In this document: positions 48,920 through 61,149 of the stretch, piece by piece
Layout: each line of letters starts with the position of its first letter
How positions within the stretch are numbered: the stretch's first letter is position 1
DNA from: Ophryocystis elektroscirrha
Taxonomy: Eukaryota; Apicomplexa; Conoidasida; Neogregarinorida; Ophryocystidae
Reading direction: 5' to 3'
Assembly (NCBI GenBank): GCA_030141585.1
Contig: JAQIFP010000017.1
Location: 18,507 to 82,506, forward strand
DNA: 64,000 bases
Notes under the pieces: model-generated
Told to the model about the DNA's origin: nothing
What the model saw: only the letters and a program-made list of their open reading frames with translations
The model's database searches: none
Made by a program: the position numbers and the translations under genes

Positions 48920-50967
48920 TTACACCGTTTGTAAAATTTTAAGGACTTTTCCTACAGCAATAGTTTTCCCTATAAAATGTGTTAATAATCATATATATAC
49001 CTTCATCCCTGAGGGTAAATCGAGCAAGTTGAGGTCTTTTATGGAACTCATCTAGACATATGAACGAATTGACCTGAAAAGAAGTTATTTTAATTCATTA
49101 CTAGTACTTGAATGATGCAATTGATAAGATAGTTGTTTTTCACAAATTGGGGATTTTTTTTCCTTTTCTTTGTACTCCGGTCAATAGACTCATTGATTTT
49201 AATAACTTGGCACTCTTCAGAAGCCGTGTGAGCATGTAGAACTGATTAAAAAGTACAATTCTATAGTTGTACCACAAATATATCCAGCAGTTAGAATCGG
49301 ACGGTGCTCTAAAAGATCAACAATTAAAGCCTGCGCTTCGAAAGATACAGCAACAGCGCAAGGACTTTTCACTGAACACAAAACAGATCCATGAGTGATT
49401 TGATTCTCTGTCACTCCTATAAGTTTTATCTAAACAAATTTTAGATAGTATAATATTAGCAGACAGTTAAGTTTTCTCCAGGCTTTGAATAAGACACTAA
49501 AGTTTCGTTTATGTAGATTCCAGCCACCTTTACTTTAATATTTTTTGGCATCAACAAAACCTAGAAATCGTTGAGCAATGAATAGACATACGGTATCATT
49601 TAACTTTAAGATTCCTGCTTCAATCTTACCAACAGCATTAACTCCTTGATCTTTGAATCTAGCGTAGTTGACTTTGAATTAAATAGAAAAAAAAAATGCC
49701 GATTGATTGTAAATATAATATAATCATTACCCTTCTAATAACGGAATTCTTAAAGGTGCTTGATCGTTGCGGTCTGGTGGTGTTATATTGTCCAGAATTG
49801 AAAGTAGAGTTGGCTCTTCAGGTTTATACCATGCCGCTTTTTTATGATCAGCAAACTTTGTGTCTGTAGCATGTAATTTTAAATTTTGACCAGTAAAACC
49901 AGATATTGGTACAAATTTTACATCATGTTCCACGTTATAACCACAACTTTTCAAATATGGAAGCATTTTTTTTTTAATTTCAATAAAGCTAAAAAACTTG
50001 ATGATTAAATTCATTATATACCGTTCTTCACTCCAATTACAAGTAGGATCGTCCATTTTATTGATAGCAACAATCAGTTGAGTAACGCCCAAGGTTTTAG
50101 CTAGCATCGCATGTTCACGAGTTTGACCACCCTTATCAAATCCAGTTTCGAATTCGCCTTTTCGAGCTAATTAAATTCATTATGCCAGCTTTATAATTAT
50201 CAACCTGATATAATCAAAACAGCTACATCAGCTTGAGCAGCCCCGCCTATCATATTCGGAATATATCCTTTGTGACCTGGAGCATCCTAAAACAAATAAA
50301 ACATTTTTATTTCTACAAGAATCGTAAATCGATTTTTCTCTAGCTCAAATGAAGCTCGGCCAACTTCTACTGTTTTTCCTTTCTGTCGTTCTTCTTCATG
50401 TATGTCGAATATAAAAGCGTAATACCAAGATTCACGGTGCTTGTCTTTACATTAATCATTGCAAATCAATTTCCTACCTTTAGCTTCTTTCTCATACTTT
50501 TCAACAGTTCGTTGATCAACTTTGCCCATGATGACAAGTATATTGCCACAAGTTGTAGATTTTCCAGCGTCAACATGTCCAATAAATATCACATTCAGAT
50601 GAGGACGCGGGTCTGGTTCACAAATAGTAGAATTTTTCAAACAAACTTCATCCTAAAAACAATCATATTATGTCTTAACAATGCCTCAATTGTATCCGTG
50701 GAAGTGTTCAATTTTTTTACTTCTGAGCTTTTCAATTTAAGAATATCTGTATATACTATATATCGCTAATGCACAAACTTGAATCAGTCGTGGGCTTGTT
50801 TTCGTCCTGAAAAAATAACAACATATTAAATATAATACTTTTGCTGAGCTTGGAGAAATAGATCCATCTATCAAATGTTCATCTGAAAATTAGTTTATGA
50901 AATTAATGCCTGCATTACCGGAATCAGTGTTTTTAAATGTATTGCTAAAATTAACGTCCGACTGCAT
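48920..50967 (-). CDS. GSPT1: Translation termination factor eRF3
   Basis: GTPase that works with eRF1 to end translation. The G domain shows [47 protein letters not shown] and [16 protein letters not shown]. Beta-barrel domains follow ([27 protein letters not shown]), ending [13 protein letters not shown] before the TAA at 48920. These blocks distinguish eRF3 from EF1A and HBS1. The N-terminal extension before the G domain is short, about 60 residues in four exons starting [11 protein letters not shown] at 50967. It has no Gln/Asn-rich prion-like region. One N-terminal intron may be about 68 nt. Confidence 0.88.
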
Positions 50968-51086
50968 TAATTTGTTTACCTGGCGACTTATTAAATAACA
51001 ACTTCTACACAAAAAAAAAAAAACCAGCATATTCATTGTCATAGACACATCAAATAACACGAAAAATAAAAGATTTTTCCATATTA

Positions 51087-51440
51087 ATGGAACTTAATCA
51101 AACTGATAAAATAATAGAATCAGCTGTCTACCTAGACAAGTTACTTACTGAATCATATTCTGCTGAATCTTTATCACAAGGAATTATGACTTATAAAACT
51201 CTTATAGTATCTTTTACAAAATCTGCAACCATTATTTGGGAAGAAAAAATTTTACGGCTTATGGATACTTTTCATCAACTAAAACAAACAACTAACGAGA
51301 TTGAAAAACCTTACAACTTAGTGTTAAATTATTTAGTCGCCACCAAGCAATCTAATGTCACAAAACTTAAATTGCTTTTCTTATTTATAAAAATTAAGAG
51401 ATTACGTGATGTTTTGGCTAGCTTTTCTTCCAGTATCTAA
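51087..51440 (+). CDS. Small unknown helical protein
   Basis: Intron-free 117-residue frame, MELNQTDKIIESAVYLDKLL to VLASFSSSI. Predominantly helical composition with heptad-like hydrophobic spacing, no membrane segment, no recognised family. Its start diverges from the eRF3 start with 119 nt between. Codon content and a stop-free span in an AT-rich region support it being real. It could be a subunit of a larger complex. Confidence 0.45.
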   Translation: MELNQTDKIIESAVYLDKLLTESYSAESLSQGIMTYKTLIVSFTKSATIIWEEKILRLMDTFHQLKQTTNEIEKPYNLVLNYLVATKQSNVTKLKLLFLFIKIKRLRDVLASFSSSI

Positions 51441-51669
51441 TTTGTGTTCCTTAAAATTTGACACATGTTTTAGCTACTAAATTTTATAAGAACTATTTAA
51501 AATTATTTTTAACATGGTTTTATAGATATCAGATGTATGTTTTCTTTCATGAGTATTACAACTATATATTTTATCAAGTTTTTTTATTTTTGTCAAAAAT
51601 TGGGTGAGTTTTTCTACAATATAATATAAGTCAAACATACAGGTACTCAATACAAAAGGGTATACTCCA

Positions 51670-53430
51670 ATGATAAGGTCTTTTTTTAAAAATAAAGCGT
51701 TAAGTTACAAAAGTGTGAAAATAAAGAAACAAGTTTACAGATTTAAAATCATTCTTATTGTTTTAGTTTTATATTTTTTGTTAATCAATAATTTAAATTA
51801 TATTGTTTCTATATATGAAAAATCTATTGGCATCATATATGAACGACTATGTTTTAAAAAAATAGCTTGGCCTGACGCCAACATAGCAAATGGATTCCCA
51901 AAAAGTTTCGAAATAGAATCTGAAGCAAGAAATATTTTGGTGCAGTTAGAATCTTTGCAGCAACATAGATTTTTCCGGATTTTTAAAGTGAAAGAAAAAT
52001 AACATAATTGAAAACTTAGGTTGATTTACAGAAAAAGTGTCCATACTGGGCCCGGATGGACATCTGTTCTGGTGTCAATTTGTGCTCAGTTTGTGAGTGT
52101 AAACCAGAAGACATTCCGGAAGTAACACATATCTATGAATTATTAGTTCATGCAGATATGGAAAGCTAAGCCGATACAGCATTTTATAAATAAAAACCAT
52201 TACAAAAATCAAAATCACGAAAAATACAAAAATAAATCTAAATTAGAAATTTCTGAGCCAATTTCAAAATCATTCTTCAGTTTAGATAATAAAGATTATC
52301 GAAACAATCAGCACAAACGTGATGACAACAAAGACTTTCAAGAAACTTATGTCGATCTTACATTAAATCGACCAGGGTTTACGGGTAAAATATTTCACAG
52401 ATACAAACGTACAAATATAATTAGCTTATAAAGGAGGACACATTTGGAATTTAATATATCAGGAAAACTGTATTCAAATACCTTCTATTGCTTCAAAACA
52501 ATTGATAAAACTAAACGAAAATTGTCAAGAATTCTACTATAATAAATATGATTGTAGAGAAGGAGAAATATTATACAAACTTATATCTGGAATGCAGTCA
52601 GTCATCACACTACAGGCTGCTGAATATCACAAACCAAAATTACCTGTATCACAACAAACAACTCAAATTGAAAAATTGAGACAAGTTGGATTGATTATTA
52701 ACGCTAAATTACATAGACAGCAATATGACTGGAATATGCATTATTTTAATTCTAAAATAGCTTTCAATAAAGATTGGATTTCAAATGTATATTTTTCATA
52801 TGCATTTTTGTCTAATGCGTTCTGCAAATTACATTCATTATTAGAAACGTGTAATATTGAAACAGGTAATCAAAACTTATTGGTGAAAACTAATAGGGGA
52901 CAAAATTGACGATGAGATTGCTTGCTCTAAATTGCAAAATCTCGCTCTAAGTAGAAAAAACATTTGCAAAAATTACACATTTCATAATACACTTTCTATT
53001 GAAAGGTTTGAAACAGCTATTACTAATTTATAATAGGTTTCCCGAAATTCAATCGCAACTCAAAAGTATATCAACAATACTAAGTTGTATTGAATGTGAA
53101 AAATGTCGGCTGCATGGTCAAATTAAAGTGCTAAGTCTTGTTACGGCTTTTCGGGTAAGAATGCGTCAAATGTGATTTTTTATAAGATTTTGACATCTCA
53201 AGAATATTCGCAAGTAATTGAGCGAAATGAGTTAATAGCGTTTATTAACGCTTTAACTTATTATGCTGACGCTATTGTTATAATACAAAGGTACTTATTA
53301 CTTATTTTATTATGACTCTAGATTTGATCACCGCTTAAAAGTTCGACAATATATATTTTTTCTTATATTCTTTTCTTTAGTATTATTTTTAAAATTTCTA
53401 TTTGACTCAAAAATTAAAATAATAACTTAA
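51670..53430 (+). CDS. ERO1: ERO1 oxidoreductase with predicted membrane anchors
   Basis: Flavin-dependent thiol oxidase that drives disulfide formation in the ER by oxidising PDI. The N-terminus has a hydrophobic anchor (FKIILIVLVLYFLLINNLNY). Then FRIFKVDLQKKCPYWARMDI, CSVCECKPEDIPE with the shuttle cysteines, YVDLTLNRPGFTGG, HIWNLIYQENC, and the active-site CIECEKCRLHGQIK, an intact CxxCxxC. Introns of about 25-49 nt were placed. A 31-nt intron at 53291-53321 extends the C-terminus into a second hydrophobic segment (YIFFLIFFSLVLFLKFLF) before a TAA at 53430. If unspliced it would stop at 53315 instead. Confidence 0.92.
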
Positions 53431-53515
53431 TTGAAATTTTAACTATTTTCACTTGCCTTTAGGCATAAAACTTTTTAATACTAAATTTACAACTAATTAA
53501 AATATTGAGCTAAAA

Positions 53516-54687
53516 ATGAGTGCGCGGCGTGTTATACATAAAATGTTATTTAGGTGACCCGTTTACGAATGTTTCGATTCGTTTGGAGAAATTAATAAGA
53601 AACAAAAAATTGTATGAAAAGACTGCTGTTGAATCTCATGGAAAATCTCTGCAAAAAAACGTTACAAAACTGTTTCAGAAAAGAGCTAATAAATGCTTGA
53701 AATCAAAACAAATGGGTAATAATATGACGACAAATTCAAAGTAAAAAAGTGAATTATAATGCCTCTTAGGAAATTCAAGACACAGTTTGAAATAGATTTA
53801 ATGAAAGCATTAAAAGAAAATTTTAAAAGCAAAGCTTCCTCAAAAAAGAAGCTGGATGAATTGGAAACATCTGAAATTAATATGAAAGAGTTTCACAGTA
53901 CATCAAATACTGTCAAAGCTACAGTAAGTTAATAAAAACTATAATAATTACAGAGTTCTTTCGTTGAAAAATTTCAAAAAATGAGTCATATTAACAATCC
54001 AGATGATAACAAGTAAATTTATTGATTACCAATATCATATGTTAAAGTATATCAATTGAAATAAAAAAAAAATTATTTACTTCAAAATCTGTAAGAAACT
54101 TAATAAATTTTTTTGTTATTATTGTAATTGTTATTATATTTATACTTATTATTATAGAAAATAGGAATTCCTGAGGATTCATCTACTGATATCAAAATTG
54201 ACAATTTTGTAAGTATAATATGTATATATTTTGACAATAATTGTTTCAAATACAGTTGCTCAACGAAAACCTAGGAGATATTAATTCACCAAAGCCTTTC
54301 ACTGATATATTGAATACAGGTACAACTATTTATTCAATATATAATATGATTAGCTAAACCCAAATACAAGAGAAAACCTATTTTGCCCGGTTGGAATGAA
54401 TGGATAAACTACTCAATTTTTTCTAATACAAGTAGTGCAGGTAATTAATTTAACCTAAAAATAATATTAAGATTACATTAATTCTTCCAAAATATCTCAA
54501 AATAAAAAAATTAATGAAGCCAGAATGGTAATTTTGCTTGTTGTCTAACTTTTATCAGACACCTTATACAATCAATAAAATTCCTTTTCCATACACAGAT
54601 GCAACTGCTTTTAATGACATTATTAGTCAACCTATTGGAAAAGAATGGAACACTAACTCTATATTTAATAAACTGTGTAGTATATAA
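53516..54687 (+). CDS. UTP14: Miniature UTP14-like protein of the small-subunit processome
   Basis: About 310 residues. The C-terminal half matches UTP14: KRKPILPGWNEW (the PGWGSW element), then INKIPFPYTDATAFNDIISQ and PIGKEWNTNSIFNKL, equivalent to LPxPF...PIGxEWN at the end of the family. The N-terminal exons (RDPFTNVSIRLEKL, SLQKNVTKLFQKRANK) are basic and helical. Introns are short except one of about 160 nt near 54000-54158. A 29-nt intron at 53743-53771 links two parts that look like separate genes. UTP14 is normally 700 residues or more, so most of its central region is missing. Confidence 0.65.
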
Positions 54688-54885
54688 ATTCACATCTGCT
54701 TAATTTTATAAAAAAAAAGAAATTCTCATTGTTCAGTTTCAGAATTCCATATATAACAGTTTATATTATTGTAAATTTTATATCACTTTTGGAATTATAA
54801 TCTCAGTTAAAAAATTATTAAATGAGTAAAATCAATAAATAAATTTCTATTATTTTGAAGAATAAACAATATTTGAAAAATATGC

Positions 54886-55473
54886 TCAAAAGTTCATATA
54901 TTCAACAGCTTTCGGTATGGAAAACATCCAATTTTTATGCCATTTTGGCTCTTCAAACTCTAGAAACTTAAATTTCAAGCTAAAATGAGGTTTGACTTTT
55001 AAATCAGTATTCGCTACTTTCATGATAAAATTCAAATCATCTTTATCTTCAAAAAATTTTATCTGAAACTTCCCGAAAGTTTCAACCGACTTACTTTTGA
55101 AATGATAAAAGATGCTAAAAATGAGGCAATTGAAAATATTAGACAAAGGTTATCTAAAAATATACAAAATATTCTGTTCACATAAATTACACATCCTTGT
55201 AATGATTGGATCGCCATAATCAAAAATATATAGCTCTTTGTGATTGTAGATAAAAGAAATTTTTAATGCGAAATAAATGGGAAAATTTTGGAATTGTCGT
55301 TGAAAGAAAAGAGACATGAAAAACGGTATTACATATTTGAAACTTATGATTAAGTAAACCATAAATTTAGAATGATCAATACAACTGAAATACTATTTCA
55401 CAAAATCATTTTACTTTTCACTTCCTGGATATTTCAAATAATTTTGATGCAATTTAATGCCACCAAAAAACAT
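54886..55473 (-). CDS. Unknown protein with hydrophobic and lysine-rich segments
   Basis: Three-exon minus-strand gene of about 165 residues. First exon MFFGGIKLHQNYLKYPGSEN, a 30-nt intron, then FMVYLIISFKYVIPFFMSLF as a likely membrane segment. An intron of about 51 nt joins CNLCEQN to YHFKSKSVETFGKFQ. The C-terminal part is beta-like and aromatic (FEEPKWHKNWMFS). No family recognised. The gene lies 28 nt downstream of the next minus-strand gene, head-to-tail. Confidence 0.45.
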
Positions 55474-55501
55474 GACGTTCAAAACTTTCTGTTTGAATTT
55501 A

Positions 55502-57528
55502 TTATTTATACAACGTCTGATTTACTAATATAGACTTTTTTTTTTTTTTCTTGCTTGATTTCAATAAAGCAAACCAAACCGCAATAACTGTCGTAAGAAA
55601 ATGTGAAATTAATAAAATTAGAATTTGTGAAGGGATAGCCAATAAAAAGCCGAAGTCTTGATAGTACAACCCTAACATTGTCAAAATAAATACAGGAATC
55701 AAAAATCCTGAAGCATGTATCAAAGCACTTTTTTTTCCTATAATCTTGAATTGATTTTGCAAATTATTTAACCAACCAACCTATAACAAATATTAAATAT
55801 TAAATTTTCACCGAAATGCTAATGGAAAAACAAATTAGTGAAAAAGTGATACTATTTAATAAGAGCTGAAGCATACTAACATACTGATACAGGGAATAAT
55901 GAATATACTTATTATGCCTGCAATAATTCCGAATGTCGGGCAGTTGATATAATTAAAAACATAACGATTGCAACAGATATCAAACTGATTATTTTCTTTT
56001 TAAAATATAATTCCTAAAACAAACTGAATTAAATAATTTTTATGACTACAGAAGCTGTGTATTCAATCACTAACTCTACATACCGGTACTTCTTTCAAAA
56101 TAGCGTATAAAAACAGAGCTGAAATGATAATACCTAGATGTACCAAAATTATGTTAAAAATTATACATAACGTCTAAGAAAGTGCTCTATTATTAAGTGC
56201 TCACTGGAGCAGCAGGTAATTGTAAAAAATAATGACCAAGAAGCTCAAAGAAATCGAGTTGAAAATAGTTTGTTTTGAAGAATTCTAGCTGATAGAAGAA
56301 TAGTTTAAAATTTGCCAAATAGGGTTGAAACGCTACTCTATAGCAATTATAATAAATTAAATTTCTTGCATTATTAAAATTAATAGAACGAATTCTGATA
56401 ACACGCTTAAATAAACCATTTTTATAGCGGAAAATTTATGCCTGAGAAATATGACTGCATATACAAAGTACTCTAAATGACTGGAGAATAAGCAAACGAT
56501 AAGGAAAATTTTAACTTGTGTATTCAATACTTCATTAAATGCAGCCGACCATAACCTCATATCAAATAATATATTTTCTATGAACCCTATTTTAAAATTG
56601 GCCTATTGAATTTATAAATACCATCCAGATACTTCAAAAAAATTGCGTTATTTTTTATAACAAAAGAATAGCTGCTCAGATACATACAAAAAATGGTTAT
56701 GATAAAAATGCTCCACGCACTACCTAATATGTACATATTTAGACACAAAATCTATTATATACAATTAAAAATACTATTGAGACCTCGGAATGATAGATAA
56801 CAAGCATAAGCTATTAGAATTAATAACAGAAAGAGCTCCAATTTTGCATTATTTAAAAATTTATTATAAGTAGTGGGATCGTGAAACTAATCCATATACC
56901 AGCTTTCTATTCGTACCTCTAATATAGATTTTCTTAAACACAACTGATTCTTCAATATCACTGAATTACGTGATAATCCAGTATATGTTACGATTGAGTC
57001 ACGCAAACACGATTTTTTAGAAAAAAATAATCCAATCCAAGTAAAAATATTACTCATATCCACATAAGTTTTACCTAATTTTGTTTAATAAATTACGCTC
57101 TAACTTAAACTGAAAACAAAGTTCAACGACATCACTATCATTACAAAACAGGACAGCCCGCTACATTTTAACAGTTTCAGCACTTTGAGCAAAGACTCTT
57201 GATACAACTATACTTAACATACAATATTCAACTAAAATGACTTGAGAATTAGATATAAGCAAAAAGACAATAGGTGTTACAATTATCATTGTGCATATCA
57301 TATATGCAATAAGGAAATTGAATCCATGTAAAGCAATATATAGTTTTGGAGCACTGATACTTAATGCTAAGTTAATTATTACTCAATTAAATGATGCAGA
57401 GCCAATTGCCATGTTATGATAAGTATAAGAAATTGTCCAGAACGTGTCCAACAATCGTTTTCTGTACAAATTAATTGTTGAAATTTATTACTTTCACGTG
57501 TGATTTTACTATTTGCTAGTTTTTTCAT
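55502..57528 (-). CDS. Multi-pass membrane protein, family not recognised
   Basis: Chain of minus-strand exons starting MKKLANSKITRESNKF at 57528 with about ten hydrophobic segments. Examples: SGQFLILIITWQLALHHLI, FLIAYMICTMIIVTPIVFLL, LFLLLILIAYACYLSF, SAWSIFIITIFCMYLSSY, PTFGIIAGIISIFIIP, and FLIPVFILTMLGLYY. The last exon (55502-55762) ends in a lysine-rich tail. Most introns are 31-40 nt, but several joins in 55900-56340 remain ambiguous. Loops are short. The pattern fits a transporter or lipid-modifying enzyme of the ER/Golgi, but no catalytic motif was spotted. Without exon joining this region looks empty. Confidence 0.5.
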
Positions 57529-57677
57529 ACTAATGCAATTATTCAAAAGTTGTCTTTTCTGCTAAATGACATGCATATATACAAAAAAATTTGAACAACC
57601 CAATTATAACTAAAACTAGATTATTTTATGTATAATTGTTGGCTTAAATAGATTAACAGGTTTGATTTTAATAACTT

Positions 57678-58133
57678 ATGTCTGATAAAAAAGTAAAATT
57701 TCAAATAATTTCAATTGTGTAGATTTTTGTGTGTGGAGAAAAAAATTCTGCATCACTGATTGATTTCTACAATATATTTAAGAGTCACACTCATAAACGG
57801 CATATAGGTTATCAATTTTTTTGAAAATTTAATCTTTGCAAGATTCTAAAGATTTCGCGCTTTCTAGTTTTCAAGCTAAAAATGAATCTAATGTGAAAAA
57901 AAACGTAATGTTTAAGACTTTATTATAAGAATTGTTTTAGTTCCCTGTATTTATACAACATTTTACTAATTGGCCTGAAAATAAAACATCGCAAAAAAGG
58001 CTTGAAAATTCATCATGGTATAATTACAACTTAGATGAAACTAAATTCAAGGTAAACTTCTATGTATAAAAACCAACTATAGGAATGGATTTGCCAACAG
58101 CTTATTCAAAGAAAAATAAATCACTCAAAGTGA
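57678..58133 (+). CDS. Small unknown multi-exon protein
   Basis: Five short exons joined by introns of 30-36 nt encode about 107 residues: MSDKK, FVCGEKNSASLIDFYNIF, SKDFALSSFQAKNE, FPVFIQHFTNWPENKTSQ, and EWICQQLIQRKINHSK. Polar and aromatic, no membrane segment, no recognised domain. Every join keeps the frame and every exon is stop-free in one phase only, so the gene is likely real. It converges on the PDE12-like gene, with 26 nt between the stops. Confidence 0.5.
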
Positions 58134-58159
58134 ATCTTTCTATAATATCTTTGAGTAAT

Positions 58160-60165
58160 TTATAATACAATAGTTACATTAATGATGTCAACAGCAATTG
58201 AAATGTGATCAGAAGGATAACTTTGGCTAGGCAATCCAATACTTCTTGCTATGTCTTTGTGAATGACTGGCTGAAGCAAATTAGAGATCTAGAAATATTT
58301 TTTTCAACTAAACATTACTATCCATTGTGATTTGGGGAAAATTAAGATATAATCTAAACATCCGTTGAAATTTTGAACAATATTAGTAAATGCATTGGGC
58401 CTATTTCTATAAACATCCAAAAACCCGCTTGATGAAACTTGATTTTTCAAATCGAATCCCCATTCAGATCTATTACCTTAATGAAAATATTACTTTACAA
58501 AGTTTTACTTTTTTCACTAGATTTTTCGTTTATATTAGAAAAACTGAAAAATTGACCTAAATATGTATACAACGCAAAATATGTTACTAAAATTCCAGTC
58601 AAAGTGAAACTTGTCTATATAACCATTTACAAGAAGCTGGTACGCACCCGAAGATGTTAAGGAATTAAAATCTCCAAGACATATTATAGAAGATCTCATG
58701 CTTTTAAGTTTATATTCCTGTCTTAATCTTTCAATTAAATACGTGTACACATAGGCTTGAAATATTTTTATATGCTAAACTGCAATGCAAAAATCAAATC
58801 AAGTACTGGAGCTTCTGAATGAAAAAATAGATGCGTATTAGCTACAATTATAACACAGGGTTTGTTATTGAAAATTTTGGGTTTCAATACGCAAAATTGA
58901 TAAACATGTGGCAAATGAAGAGCAGCGGTATCATAAAAATTTGGCCACTTATCACAAGCGTCATTAAAAAAAGATTTTAAATGGGAATCGGTGTTCTGAA
59001 TTTATAAAAAAATAAAAGCATTAGATTACCACGACGTCAAAAAAATTGTAGTCTTCGTATCGTAACTCCTCAAATAATGTCGGCTTATAACCTATGAGTA
59101 CTCCTTCCTCTATTTTTTTGTTTTTAATCTAATAATGTCTGTAACTATTTTATTACCTTCAAATGAAAATTGTACGTTTGACTTAAAGTTTTCTTAATAA
59201 GACCATTGAAAAAATTTGGTTCACTATGAGAACATTTATTTGAACATACGATACCATTCTTGCAAACCTAATATATCAGGGTTCAGGTCATTGATTTCAT
59301 TTATTATTAAAGGGTAACGAAAAGCAGAATCAATGTATTCTTTTTTACAATAACTAAAACTTTCTTGACCAAAATGACTTTTTGTATATTCATCAGCTAG
59401 GACGTTGAATGACATAACACGAATAGATTTGTCTGAATGTTTTTTTCGAAAATTTTGGTTTCGCAATTCCCTCCAAGACAAAGCTTTCAATTTAATTGGA
59501 GTTTTCGTCAGTGTACTACACTTTATTTGATCCAACTTTGAATTAAACCCTGTATTAACTTGAATTTGTGAAATTGAAAACCTTCTATTAGAAAATTAAA
59601 ATTTACGTCAAATATAGTTGGAAAATAAATATTTCCAGTATGAACTAGACATTTTTGATTTGTGTCCATTCTGAACCATTGATAGACACATTGGCCCTCG
59701 ATATAATAAAATTCAGGTAATACTTCTAAAGGACAACTAATTGAATGCAGAAATTTAAAAACTTACTCTGAAAAATAATTCCCTTTAACCTCAATATTTT
59801 TAAGTAACGCTTCGTTTTGAGTAACATTTAATAAAACATTCTGGGAGTTCAATGAATCTACTTTTAGTAAAAATTCCAACGCATTTACGCCGTTTAAATT
59901 CTCATAATCATTACCTTAAAAATCAAATGATAAAACACAAATTACTTTTATAAAAAAAAATTTGTTGATCAAAATTCAAAGATATATCAGAGGCTTCAAA
60001 AATACGGTTCACTGATATAGTTAATCTATTTAAAAAACTTGCTGCAGATTCTTTACGAACACGCGTCAACGTTTTGAATTTTTTTAGCAGAAATAAAACT
60101 ACATTAAATGAATCACTTTCAACTGTTTTGCCTTGCGTTATGACATTTAAATAACCACTGAACAT
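58160..60165 (-). CDS. PDE12: PDE12-like 2'-phosphodiesterase / poly(A) exonuclease
   Basis: EEP-fold nuclease. In animals PDE12 removes poly(A) from mitochondrial transcripts and degrades 2-5A. N-terminal exon MFSGYLNVITQGKT at 60165, then the catalytic domain: IRVMSFNVLADEY, PDILGLQEWY with the metal-binding Glu, VANTHLFFHSEAP with the catalytic His, CLGDFNSLTSSGAYQLL with the Asp/Asn pair, NGCLDYIL, and a terminal PSDHISI His. All EEP active-site positions are visible. Many short introns. CCR4/Angel proteins share the fold, but the N-terminal domain and GCLDYI fit PDE12. Confidence 0.85.
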
Positions 60166-60247
60166 AATTGATCAATGAATTACAGGCACGTTTCGAAAAA
60201 AAATAAAATAAATTGATAGAAGTGAATAAAATGCTATTTACTTATGG

Positions 60248-61006
60248 TTATTCTAAATTATTATCCATAGCATCCAGCGCATCCAGAGCTTCGGTTACTA
60301 AGTTAGTGATAATTCCTGGAGAATATCGCTGAACAGTATAATTCGTTTCTGTTGAAATCCAAGCAGCTTCAAATTCCAAAGTTTTATCACGAGTATTAGG
60401 ATGAGATTTTAATATACTAACAATTGTTTTTTTTAATGCTTCTTCACAATCTGTTGCGTTAAGATCAATTTTCTCTAAATCTGTTTTAACACTTTGTGAA
60501 TTTTTCCCGAGAGCAGTAGCTTTGTAAGAGTAACAAGTTCCTGCTGAATCTATTGAATATATTACTTTTTGGTTTTCTTTGTCTATGGCGCCTAATAGAA
60601 TGGAGCAGCCAAATGGTCGCTCTGACCAGGCTAAAGTATATATGTGAACATATTGAGCTATTCTTTCTGCTAAAATACAGCCAGGTATATTTTCTCCGTA
60701 TACATTCTTATATTCATTTGCCTCCATTCTAGCTCGCTTGATTATTTCGCGTCCGTCAGATATAAATCCAGTTATTGCTGCAAAACAGTGATTATCGATA
60801 AAGAAAATTCTTGTTGCTGTATGAGGCACTATTAAGTTACTTAGTAGAATTTTTTCTACAATAAGTAAAACTCCATTTTTGCAAATTAAAGAAGCAATTA
60901 AATTTCCATTAGAAGCTGCTTTAGCAGCATATTCAACTTGAAATATTCTACCATCAGGGGAAAACGTAGACACAGAAAGGTCATATCCAGCACCAATGCC
61001 TGCCAT
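60248..61006 (-). CDS. PSMA3: Proteasome 20S alpha7 subunit (PSMA3/Pre10 type)
   Basis: Structural alpha-ring subunit of the 20S proteasome. Intron-free, 252 residues from the ATG at 61006 (MAGIGAGYDLSVSTFSPDGR), with the alpha signature GRIFQVEYAAKA. YVHIYTLAWSERPFGCSILL is the alpha7-type central block, and the C-terminus is weakly acidic (DALDALDAMDNNLE), as expected. An upstream in-frame ATG at 61039 would add 11 residues that no alpha subunit has. The catalytic threonine is absent, as in all alpha subunits. Confidence 0.95.
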   Translation of the reverse strand: MAGIGAGYDLSVSTFSPDGRIFQVEYAAKAASNGNLIASLICKNGVLLIVEKILLSNLIVPHTATRIFFIDNHCFAAITGFISDGREIIKRARMEANEYKNVYGENIPGCILAERIAQYVHIYTLAWSERPFGCSILLGAIDKENQKVIYSIDSAGTCYSYKATALGKNSQSVKTDLEKIDLNATDCEEALKKTIVSILKSHPNTRDKTLEFEAAWISTETNYTVQRYSPGIITNLVTEALDALDAMDNNLE

Positions 61007-61149
61007 AATTTGAAATAGTTTAAATCTGTGACTACTCAATATAAGTAAATTATCAATATCAAATATTCACTTAAAACATGTTTGTGTTATTCATCACTTA
61101 ACCTTCTAAAATAAGGTAAGTTGGACCTCTTGCCGAGACGTGAATATAA

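Noticed and set aside
53759..54000. Separate gene starting MPLRKFKTQFEIDL
   Set aside because: The ATG lies inside a 29-nt intron at 53743-53771; splicing gives one continuous UTP14-like frame.
61007..61039. Upstream ATG for the proteasome subunit
   Set aside because: The 11 added residues have no counterpart in alpha subunits, whose N-termini are tightly conserved in length.
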